Origin: DASVBE01 sp036375995
GTDB lineage: Bacteria > Actinomycetota > Actinomycetes > Streptosporangiales > Streptosporangiaceae
DNA length: 5,671 nt
Assembly: GCA_036375995.1 (NCBI GenBank)
Contig: DASVBE010000071.1
Span: 1 to 5,671 of the forward strand
Direction of reading: 5' to 3'
Position 1 is the stretch's first letter. Each line of letters begins with the position of its first letter. Made by a program: the position numbers and the translations under genes. Under the pieces are notes generated by a model that searched no databases, was not told where the DNA came from, and saw only the letters and a program-made list of their open reading frames with translations. Below, one piece after another: positions 1 to 5,061 of the stretch.

Positions 1-1
1 C

Positions 2-967
2 ATTGTCGGTATCCCTGACCCGCGGCTCGACGCGCTTGCGCGCCTGTACGACTCGGCGCGAATCGTGCCGGCCACGGTGCGGTTCGTCGATATCGCGGGC
101 CTGGTACGCGGCGCGTCGGCCGGGCAGGGGCTCGGCAACCAGTTCCTGTCGCACATCCGCGAAACCGACGCGATCTGCCAGGTTGTCCGCGTGTTCACCG
201 ACCCGGACGTCAGCCATGTGGACGGGGACGTGTCGCCGGAGCGCGACGTCGAGACGGTCGCGACCGAGCTGATGCTGGCCGACCTCCAGACGCTGGAGAA
301 GGCCGCGCCGCGGCTGGCCAAGGAAGCCAAATTCGCCAAGGACCCGCAGCGCCAGCGGGCCGCCGACGCGGCGGCGAAGGCGCAGACGGTGCTGGACGGC
401 GGCAGCACGCTGTTCGCGGGCGCGGCGCCGGCCGGTATCGACCCGGCTGACCTGCGTGACCTGCACCTGCTGACGGCCAAGCCGTTCCTGTACGCGTTCA
501 ACCTCGACGACCGCGAGCTGGCCGACGACGACCTGCGCAAGCGGCTGGCGGGGCTGGTGGCCCCGGCCGAGTCGGTGTTCCTGGACGCCAAGACCGAGGC
601 CGAGCTGGCCGAGCTGGACGAGGACGAGGCCGCCGAGCTGCTCGCCGAACTGGGCCTGGGCGAGCCGGGCCTGGCCCAGCTGGCCCGGGCCGGGTTCGCC
701 GCGCTGGGCCTGTCCACCTTCTTGACCGCGGGCCCGAAGGAAGCCAGGGCCTGGACCATCCGGGTCGGCGCCACCGCGCCGGAAGCGGCAGGCGTGATCC
801 ACACCGACTTCCAGCGCGGCTTCATCAAGGCCGAGATCGTCTCCTACGACGACCTGATGGAGGCCGGCTCGATCGCCGCCGCCCGCGCCGCCGGCAAGGC
901 CCGCATCGAAGGCAAGGACTACGTCATGCGCGACGGCGACGTGGTGGACTTCCGCTTCAACGTCTGA
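2..967 (+). CDS. ychF: YchF-family redox-regulated ATPase, 5' partial
   Basis: This is the C-terminal 321 residues of YchF (OLA1/EngD family), a cytosolic P-loop protein of the Obg group that binds ATP rather than GTP and associates with ribosomes. The reading frame is open from base 2. By comparison with E. coli YchF (363 aa), about 42 residues are missing, including the Walker A/G1 loop. Visible landmarks are PDPRLDALA at the start, the G3 motif DIAGLV (89-106) followed by RGASAGQGLGNQFL, IRETDAI, the charged helical region with LADLQTLEK (270-296), a G4-like element FNLDD (497-511), DAKTEAELAEL in the G5 position, and the C-terminal TGS-like domain (WTIRVGATAPEAAGVIHTDF, then GKDYVMRDGDVVDFRFNV), which ends exactly as the family does. 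The stop is TGA at 965-967. The G4 motif reads N-L-D-D, where NxxE is usual. Function is assigned from family knowledge. Confidence 0.96.
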   Translation: MVGIPDPRLDALARLYDSARIVPATVRFVDIAGLVRGASAGQGLGNQFLSHIRETDAICQVVRVFTDPDVSHVDGDVSPERDVETVATELMLADLQTLEKAAPRLAKEAKFAKDPQRQRAADAAAKAQTVLDGGSTLFAGAAPAGIDPADLRDLHLLTAKPFLYAFNLDDRELADDDLRKRLAGLVAPAESVFLDAKTEAELAELDEDEAAELLAELGLGEPGLAQLARAGFAALGLSTFLTAGPKEARAWTIRVGATAPEAAGVIHTDFQRGFIKAEIVSYDDLMEAGSIAAARAAGKARIEGKDYVMRDGDVVDFRFNV

Positions 968-1035
968 CCGGCCGATGCGGCGGGGCCCGCGCCGTAGGCT
1001 GCGTACACCTGGAATCCGGACCGCCTCGGTGCCAT

Positions 1036-1054
1036 AGTCCGCGGTCGGCGGACT
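1036..1054 (+). terminator. Hairpin between ychF and ptrB, possible ychF terminator
   Basis: AGTCCGC (1036-1042) and GCGGACT (1048-1054) form a perfect 7-bp stem with a 5-nt loop, about 70 nt after the ychF stop. No T-run follows, which is common for actinobacterial terminators but makes the call weak. The hairpin also sits just upstream of the presumed ptrB promoter, so it could be an operator dyad instead. Confidence 0.3.
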
Positions 1055-1081
1055 GGTGCGGCGGCGGGGATGCGGGCTCCC

Positions 1082-1087
1082 TAGACT
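1082..1087 (+). promoter_or_regulatory. -10 element of a probable leaderless ptrB promoter
   Basis: TAGACT fits the actinobacterial -10 pattern TANNNT and ends 8 nt before the ptrB ATG at 1096. A transcript would therefore start at or within a base or two of the start codon. No Shine-Dalgarno sequence is present before the ATG, which agrees with leaderless translation. There is no convincing -35 hexamer: the position 17 bp upstream reads CGGCGG. Confidence 0.45.
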
Positions 1088-1095
1088 CGCTGAGC

Positions 1096-3240
1096 ATGAG
1101 CACCGAGCCAGCCACCACGACCGGCGCTGATACCGCGGCGGGACCGCAGCCGCCCGCGGTCCAGCGGATCCCCGCCGAGCGGACCCACCACGGCGACACC
1201 TTCGTTGACGACTACGCCTGGCTAGCCGACAAGGAGAACCCGGAGACCATCGCGTACCTGGAGGCGGAGAACGCCTACACCGCGGCGGTCACCGGCGGGC
1301 TGGGAGAACTGCGCAGCGCGATCTTCGGCGAGATCAAGGCGCGCACCCAGGAAACCGACCTGTCCGTGCCGACCCGCAAGGGCCGCTGGTGGTACTACTC
1401 GCGGACCACGGAGGGGCAGCAGTACGCCGTGCACTGCCGCCGCGAGGTCAGGCCGGGGGAGACCACCCCGCCGATGCCCGCCGACGGGGCCCCGCTGGAC
1501 GGCGAGGAGATCCTGGCCGACGGCAACCAGCTCGCGGCCGGCCAGAAGTTCTTCTCCCTGGGCGCGCTGTCCGCCAGCCCGGACGGGCGGTGGCTCGCTT
1601 ACTCCACCGACTTCACCGGCAGCGAGCGGTTCACGATCCGGATCAAGGACCTGGACACCGGCGAGGTGCTCGCCGACGAGGTGCCGGGGGCGTTCTACGG
1701 CTGCGCGTGGGCGCTGGACGGGTCGGCGCTCTTCTACGTAACCGTCGACGACGCCTGGCGGCCGTACCGGGTGCTGCGGCACATGGTCGGCACCCCGGCG
1801 GACAACGACGTGATCGTCTACGAGGAAGCCGACGAGCGGTTCTGGGTCGGCGTGGGGCTGACCCGCAGCGAGCGCTACCTGCAGATCGCCGTGGGCAGCA
1901 AGGTCACCAGCGAGTGCTGGCTGCTGGACGCGGCCGACCCGACGGGCGAGTTCCGGGTCGTGCTGCCGCGGCGCCAGGGCGTCGAGTACAGCGTCGAGCA
2001 TCAGCTCGGGGCGGACGGCGACCGGCTGCTGATCCTGCACAACGACGGCGCGGAGAACTTTGAGCTGGTTACGGCGCCGCTGGCCGACCCGTCGGCGTGG
2101 GAACCGCTGATCCCGCACGCCGCGGACACACGCCTGCTCGGCGCGGCCGCCTTCGCCAGGTTCACCGCGGTTTACTACCGGCGGCACGGTTTGACCGGTC
2201 TACGGATTTTGCGTGCTGACGGCAGCTCTCATGAGGTGGCCTTCGACGACGTGGTCTACACGGTCTCGCCCGGCGGCAACCCGGAGTACGAGACCTCGAC
2301 GTTCCGGCTGGCGTACGCGTCGCTGATCACGCCGGACTCGGTGTACGACTGCGACATGGCCACCGGGGCGCTGACCCTGCTCCGCCAGCGGCCGGTGCTG
2401 CCGTCCCCGGACGGCACGCCGTACCAGGCCGAGGACTACGAGCAGCACCGTGAGTGGGCCACCGCGCCAGACGGCACGCAGGTGCCGATCTCGCTGGTGT
2501 GCCGGAAGGGCACGCCGCGCGACGGCAGCGCCCCGTGCCTGCTCTACGGGTACGGCAGTTACGAGATATCGATCGACCCTGGGTTCTCCATCCCGCGGCT
2601 GTCCCTGCTCGACCGCGGGTTCTGCTACGCGATCGCGCACATCCGCGGCGGCGGGGAGATGGGCCGCCGGTGGTACGAGGAAGGCAAGCTGCTGCACAAG
2701 GCCAACACGTTCACCGACTTCGTGGCCAGCGCCGAGCATCTGGTCAAGGCCGGGTGGACGTCGCCGCAGCGGCTGGTGGCCCGGGGCGGCAGCGCGGGCG
2801 GGCTGCTGATGGGCGCGGTGGTCAACCTGGCCCCGGCCGCCTTCGGGGGGATCGTGGCCCAGGTGCCGTTCGTGGATGCGCTGACCACCATCCTGGACCC
2901 GTCGCTGCCGCTGACCGTCACCGAGTGGGAGGAGTGGGGTGATCCTTTGCATGACCCGCAGGTGTACGCGTACATGAAGTCGTACTCGCCCTACGAGAAC
3001 ATCTCGGCGGCCGCGGAGTACCCGCCGATCCTGGCCGTGACCAGCCTGAACGACACGCGGGTGCTGTACAGCGAGCCGGCCAAATGGATCGCGAAGCTGC
3101 AGGCGCAGGCGCGCGGCGGGCCGTTCCTGCTGAAGACCGAAATGGTGGCCGGGCACGGCGGCCGGAGCGGGCGGTACGACGCCTGGGAGGAAGAGTCCTT
3201 CGTGCTCGCCTGGATCGTGAGCGCGCCCGGCACGGCCTGA
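1096..3240 (+). CDS. ptrB: Oligopeptidase B (S9A family serine peptidase)
   Basis: A complete 714-residue prolyl-oligopeptidase-fold enzyme that cleaves short peptides after Arg/Lys. E. coli OpB is 686 aa; the extra length is mostly an Ala/Pro/Thr-rich N-terminus. There is no signal peptide, so it should be cytosolic. Residues ~22-430 form the N-terminal beta-propeller domain (PAERTHHGDTFVDDYAWL is the typical entry; propeller strands include SPDGRWLAYS). Residues ~445-710 form the alpha/beta-hydrolase domain. Catalytic residues can be read directly: Ser566 in GGSAGG (codon 2791-2793), Asp653 in LNDTRV and His687 in AGHGGRSGR. Glu610 and Glu612 (TEWEEWG) align with E. coli Glu576 and Glu578, which govern basic P1/P2 specificity, so this is OpB rather than prolyl oligopeptidase. 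RGGGEMGRRWYEEGK is also typical. ATG 1096 is chosen because it lies 8 nt after a -10 element. It appears to be transcribed alone, with stem-loops after its stop. The physiological role is inferred: peptide turnover. Confidence 0.95.
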   Translation: MSTEPATTTGADTAAGPQPPAVQRIPAERTHHGDTFVDDYAWLADKENPETIAYLEAENAYTAAVTGGLGELRSAIFGEIKARTQETDLSVPTRKGRWWYYSRTTEGQQYAVHCRREVRPGETTPPMPADGAPLDGEEILADGNQLAAGQKFFSLGALSASPDGRWLAYSTDFTGSERFTIRIKDLDTGEVLADEVPGAFYGCAWALDGSALFYVTVDDAWRPYRVLRHMVGTPADNDVIVYEEADERFWVGVGLTRSERYLQIAVGSKVTSECWLLDAADPTGEFRVVLPRRQGVEYSVEHQLGADGDRLLILHNDGAENFELVTAPLADPSAWEPLIPHAADTRLLGAAAFARFTAVYYRRHGLTGLRILRADGSSHEVAFDDVVYTVSPGGNPEYETSTFRLAYASLITPDSVYDCDMATGALTLLRQRPVLPSPDGTPYQAEDYEQHREWATAPDGTQVPISLVCRKGTPRDGSAPCLLYGYGSYEISIDPGFSIPRLSLLDRGFCYAIAHIRGGGEMGRRWYEEGKLLHKANTFTDFVASAEHLVKAGWTSPQRLVARGGSAGGLLMGAVVNLAPAAFGGIVAQVPFVDALTTILDPSLPLTVTEWEEWGDPLHDPQVYAYMKSYSPYENISAAAEYPPILAVTSLNDTRVLYSEPAKWIAKLQAQARGGPFLLKTEMVAGHGGRSGRYDAWEEESFVLAWIVSAPGTA

Positions 3241-3247
3241 TCTGTTT

Positions 3248-3308
3248 CGCTGCGGCGCAACGCGGCGGCCGACGGGGTCCTGGGGGATTTCCGCCGGCCG
3301 CCGCAGCG
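3248..3308 (+). terminator. GC-rich stem-loop after ptrB, candidate terminator
   Basis: CGCTGCGGCG (3248-3257) and CGCCGCAGCG (3299-3308) are a perfect 10-bp inverted repeat starting 7 nt after the ptrB stop. Inside it, CGGCGG (3263-3268) pairs with CCGCCG (3291-3296), which gives a two-part stem. No U-tract follows. Its position directly behind ptrB and the strength of the stem suggest transcript ending or 3'-end protection. Confidence 0.45.
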
Positions 3309-3312
3309 CTGA

Positions 3313-3343
3313 TGTCACAGCCATGTTCACAGTCGCTGTCACA
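3313..3343 (+). repeat. Three TGT(T)CACA direct repeats
   Basis: TGTCACA at 3313-3319, TGTTCACA at 3324-3331 and TGTCACA at 3337-3343 lie in the same orientation with start-to-start spacing of 11 and 13 bp, roughly one helical turn. They sit between two stem-loops and about 155-185 bp upstream of the presumed tcpC -10 element. Repeated short boxes on one helix face are typical of sites for a DNA-binding regulator, but no regulator can be named. Confidence 0.45.
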
Positions 3344-3351
3344 CGCCGGCT

Positions 3352-3408
3352 GCTCTGCTGAGCCCTGCTCTGACGGGGCCACCCGGTCCCGGACAGGGCG
3401 GGCAGAGC
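3352..3408 (+). terminator. Long compound stem-loop in the ptrB-tcpC gap
   Basis: Three nested stems stack in order: GCTCTGC (3352-3358) with GCAGAGC (3402-3408), GCCCTG (3362-3367) with CAGGGC (3394-3399), and CGGG (3374-3377) with CCCG (3388-3391). Small internal loops separate them. The copy CTGCTCTG also occurs twice (3350-3357 and 3365-3372), so the outer stem could slip. It could be a second transcription barrier that isolates the tcp operon from ptrB readthrough. No U-tract is present, so terminator function is inferred. Confidence 0.4.
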
Positions 3409-3440
3409 CGGAGGGTCCGGGTGGGACGGTTCAGAACGCG

Positions 3441-3484
3441 CTGTAGTGAACTTCGGCGGCCGATGATGTAACGTCTCGCTACAG
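3441..3484 (+). promoter_or_regulatory. Inverted repeat over the presumed tcpC -35 region
   Basis: CTGTAGTGA (3441-3449) and TCGCTACAG (3476-3484) are inverted copies matching at 8 of 9 positions, with 26 bp between them. The right arm covers the spot where a -35 element would lie for the -10 hexamer at 3498. This arrangement suits an operator for a dimeric regulator. Within the span, GTGAACTT followed by CGTCTC loosely resembles an ECF sigma promoter, but the spacer is a little long. Confidence 0.3.
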
Positions 3485-3497
3485 TCCCCTTACTGAG

Positions 3498-3503
3498 TAC
3501 GAT
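3498..3503 (+). promoter_or_regulatory. Possible -10 element of the tcp operon promoter
   Basis: TACGAT matches TATAAT at four of six positions, including the key T, A and final T. It would place the transcript start near 3509-3511, exactly where the first helix of the structured leader begins. No TTGACA-like -35 box is visible (CTCGCT with a 17-bp spacer), so an activator or an alternative sigma factor may be needed. Confidence 0.3.
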
Positions 3504-3508
3504 TAACG

Positions 3509-3682
3509 CAGGTCAGAGGGCATATGATGAGCTTCCTGGCGGGGCGGGCCCGGCTGAATAGCCGGGCTGACCTGGGGCTGGCCGGCAATCCGGCTGGCCC
3601 AAAGGGTGCCAAGCAGAGGGCTTTTTGCCGCAGAATGGTGGACAAGCCGGGCAAGGGTGGGCCCCAACTCCTTGCTGCTTGG
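3509..3682 (+). ncRNA. Highly structured 5' leader of the tcp operon (unassigned cis-RNA candidate)
   Basis: The stretch between the presumed promoter and tcpC contains a set of strong complementary arms. P1 is CAGGTCAG (3509-3516) with CTGACCTG (3567-3574), 8 of 8 pairs. P2, inside P1, is CCCGGCT (3549-3555) with AGCCGGG (3560-3566) and tetraloop GAAT. P3 abuts P1 directly: 3575-3585 pairs with 3590-3600, 11 of 11 with two G-U pairs and tetraloop CAAT. P4 is CCAAGCAG (3609-3616) with CTGCTTGG (3675-3682). Inside P4, GCAAGG (3651-3656) can pair with CCTTGC (3670-3675). tcpC begins 23 nt after P4. Alternative pairings exist. I cannot match it to a known riboswitch; the RNA class is unassigned and the regulatory role is inferred. 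Confidence 0.5.
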
Positions 3683-3696
3683 ACGCAGGAGCGGGC

Positions 3697-3701
3697 GGAG
3701 G
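3697..3701 (+). promoter_or_regulatory. Ribosome binding site of tcpC
   Basis: GGAGG ends 4 nt before the ATG at 3706. It decides the start: an in-frame ATG at 3625 lies inside the structured leader, lacks a Shine-Dalgarno sequence, and would add 27 residues of poor coding character. Confidence 0.55.
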
Positions 3702-3705
3702 TGCG

Positions 3706-4707
3706 ATGGTTCGCAGGGCTACCCTTGATCGCGGTGCGCAGCCAAACGGGCACACTGCGGCGGCCGGAGCGGCACCTGAAGTGCCGGAGCTGGCTGAGTC
3801 GGCCGACGGGCAGACGGGGAAGCCCTGGCGCGGATCTGGCGGCCGCTGGCTTGTCTGGGCGTTCCGCTTCGTGGTCTGGGCCGTCTTGCTCATCATCGGC
3901 TACCGCGGGGTGACCGCCATCGTGCTTCCGGACAAGAACCAGTCGGGCTCGTCCGGCGCATCCGCGGCTGCTCCCAGCCAGGGCTTCCCGGTCGCCATGG
4001 CCGAGGCCTACGCCCTGCAGTTCGGTTCCGTCTACTTCAATTTCAGCCCGGCCGCCGCGGACGAGCGGGCCAAGGATCTGGCTAGGTTCCTGCCGTCCGG
4101 GGCCAGCGACCAGCTCGGCTGGAACGGCGCGGGCTCGCTGCAGCTCCAGTCCGAGCAGGTCGCCGGGATCAAGGTGGCCGACTCCCAGCACGCGGTGGTC
4201 ACGCTGCTGGCCCGGGCCAACGGCCAGCTGTTCGAGCTCGGCGTGCCGGTCTACGCCGCCGACGGCGGGCTGAGCATCTCGGCCGAGCCCGCGCTGCTGC
4301 CGCTGCCCGCCCGGGCGGCCGAGCCGCAGCCGCCGAACCGGTCCTCGGACCCGAATGCGGCCGCCGCGCTCGGCCAGCAACTGCCCGCCTTCTTCCAGGC
4401 GTACGCCAGCGGCGACCCGGTCACGCTGGCACGGTTCCTGGCTCCGGGAGCGAGGGTAACCGGCCTGGACGGTACCGTGACGTACCATTCCATCGCTGGG
4501 ATCTACGTGCCGCCGGGCGGAACCAGCCGCACGATCACAGTCAGCGTCCTGTGGCACGTCCAGGCGGGGGCAAGCTCAAGCTCGCCGGACGTGACGAACA
4601 CCCCGGCCGGCCTCGAGATGACCTATCAGATGCAGGTAATCCAGCAGGGCGGCAGCTGGTACGTGAAGTCCGTAGGGACGTCGCTCCAGCCATTGGCCCA
4701 GCCGTGA
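3706..4707 (+). CDS. tcpC: TcpC-family (VirB8-like) conjugal transfer protein
   Basis: A 333-residue bitopic membrane protein. Residues 1-46 are a hydrophilic cytoplasmic segment. Residues ~48-70 (WLVWAFRFVVWAVLL and following) form one transmembrane helix. The rest is predicted extracellular, in two similar parts joined by a Pro/Ala/Ser-rich linker: ~92-200 (FPVAMAEAYALQFGSVYFNF, DLARFLPSG) and ~211-330 (LPAFFQAYASGDPVTLARFL, ending GGSWYVKSVGTSL). A paired NTF2-like layout behind one N-terminal helix is the known architecture of TcpC from plasmid pCW3 and of its Tn916 counterpart, which take part in assembling the mating-pair channel. Identification rests on this layout, the repeated A-x-x-F/Y...LARFL pattern and the following tcpD/tcpE-type genes. 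It is first in its operon, behind a long structured leader. Other VirB8-like proteins are possible, but the context favours TcpC. Confidence 0.78.
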   Translation: MVRRATLDRGAQPNGHTAAAGAAPEVPELAESADGQTGKPWRGSGGRWLVWAFRFVVWAVLLIIGYRGVTAIVLPDKNQSGSSGASAAAPSQGFPVAMAEAYALQFGSVYFNFSPAAADERAKDLARFLPSGASDQLGWNGAGSLQLQSEQVAGIKVADSQHAVVTLLARANGQLFELGVPVYAADGGLSISAEPALLPLPARAAEPQPPNRSSDPNAAAALGQQLPAFFQAYASGDPVTLARFLAPGARVTGLDGTVTYHSIAGIYVPPGGTSRTITVSVLWHVQAGASSSSPDVTNTPAGLEMTYQMQVIQQGGSWYVKSVGTSLQPLAQP

Positions 4708-4774
4708 AAATTTCATTGACAATTGAATGTGATTCCCGTCCCGTCGCATCCCCGAAAACCCCGGAGTAGAACCG
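4708..4774 (+). promoter_or_regulatory. AT-rich island between tcpC and the tcpD-like gene
   Basis: Directly after the tcpC stop, bases 4706-4735 are far richer in A/T than anything else in the window. They contain GAAAATTTC (4706-4714 region), a perfect -35 hexamer TTGACA (4716-4721) overlapping the palindrome CAATTG (4720-4725), and outer arms CATT/AATG (4713-4730). No good -10 box lies 16-18 bp further on, so an internal promoter is only possible; a protein-binding site is equally likely. GGAG at 4763-4766 is the ribosome binding site of the next gene, 8 nt from its ATG. Confidence 0.3.
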
Positions 4775-5032
4775 ATGCCGTCGTACTTGCTCGCCGTGGC
4801 CTCACCGGTCGCGCTGAGCACATCCGGCCTTGTGACTTATCTACAGGGCTTGTTCGGGCCGCTTTTCCTTGGGATCGTCGGGATCGTGGCCATTTTCTTC
4901 TTGTTCACCCGCGAGATCCTGAGGTTCGTGCAGTTCCTGGTACTCGCGGTGGCGATCGCCGTCATCTTCTACACCCCGAGCATCGTGCAGACGCTTGCGA
5001 CCGGTATCGCCAACGCGCTCGGTGTCCACTGA
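4775..5032 (+). CDS. Small two-helix membrane protein, TcpD-like by position
   Basis: An 85-residue hydrophobic protein. The start at ATG 4775 is supported by GGAG 8 nt upstream. Residues ~26-45 (GLFGPLFLGIVGIVAIFFLF) and ~50-68 (RFVQFLVLAVAIAVIFYTP) form two membrane helices joined by a short basic turn (TREILR). The N-terminal ~20 residues are mildly hydrophobic (YLLAVASPVALSTSG) and could be a third weak segment. The C-terminus is short and polar. There is no cysteine, enzyme motif or cleavage site. A small membrane protein between TcpC and TcpE is what the pCW3-type operon has as TcpD, an essential or accessory channel subunit of unclear biochemistry. Assignment rests on position, size and topology rather than on a residue signature. 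It is separated from tcpC by 67 bp and from the TcpE gene by 29 bp, so it is likely co-transcribed with the latter. Confidence 0.8.
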   Translation: MPSYLLAVASPVALSTSGLVTYLQGLFGPLFLGIVGIVAIFFLFTREILRFVQFLVLAVAIAVIFYTPSIVQTLATGIANALGVH

Positions 5033-5045
5033 TATCCGCGCGAGC

Positions 5046-5053
5046 GGAAGGGG
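5046..5053 (+). promoter_or_regulatory. Ribosome binding site of the TcpE gene
   Basis: GGAAGGGG lies 8 nt before GTG 5062. An in-frame TAG at 5056-5058 excludes any earlier start, so GTG 5062 is effectively forced as the initiation codon. Confidence 0.6.
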
Positions 5054-5061
5054 TGTAGCTG

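Noticed and set aside
957..1199. Minus-strand 80-codon frame across the ychF-ptrB gap
   Set aside because: It overlaps both flanking genes' ends, has no ribosome binding site that I can see, and its composition is that of an antisense shadow.
1222..3342. Two long minus-strand frames opposite ptrB
   Set aside because: Both mirror the high third-position GC of ptrB; their translations are low-complexity and resemble no family.
3429..3440. GGTTCAGAACG resembling a tRNA T-arm, as might mark an att site
   Set aside because: It does not fit the GGTTCRANYCC consensus and no acceptor or anticodon arms surround it.
3575..3620. SAM riboswitch-like wording (GGCAATCC ... GGGTGCCAA)
   Set aside because: Some words resemble the SAM-I/SAM-IV core, but the helices that can be drawn here do not reproduce the four-way junction or the kink-turn, and the downstream genes are unrelated to methionine.
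3651..3675. T-box antiterminator resemblance (AAGGGTGG)
   Set aside because: The diagnostic GGTGGTACCGCG-type bulge is not present, there is no recognisable stem I specifier loop, and the downstream gene is not an amino-acid or tRNA-synthetase gene.
3524..3913. Open frame of 129 codons starting ATGATG with AGAGGG upstream
   Set aside because: It lies inside the structured leader and then overlaps tcpC out of frame by about 200 bp; the translation has no recognisable domain and codon use becomes poor after 3700. A short leader peptide in this frame cannot be excluded but is not supported.
3490..4557. Long minus-strand frame of 355 codons opposite tcpC
   Set aside because: Arg/Gly/Pro-rich antisense frame typical of high-GC shadow reading; no domain, and it covers the better-supported tcpC and the leader.
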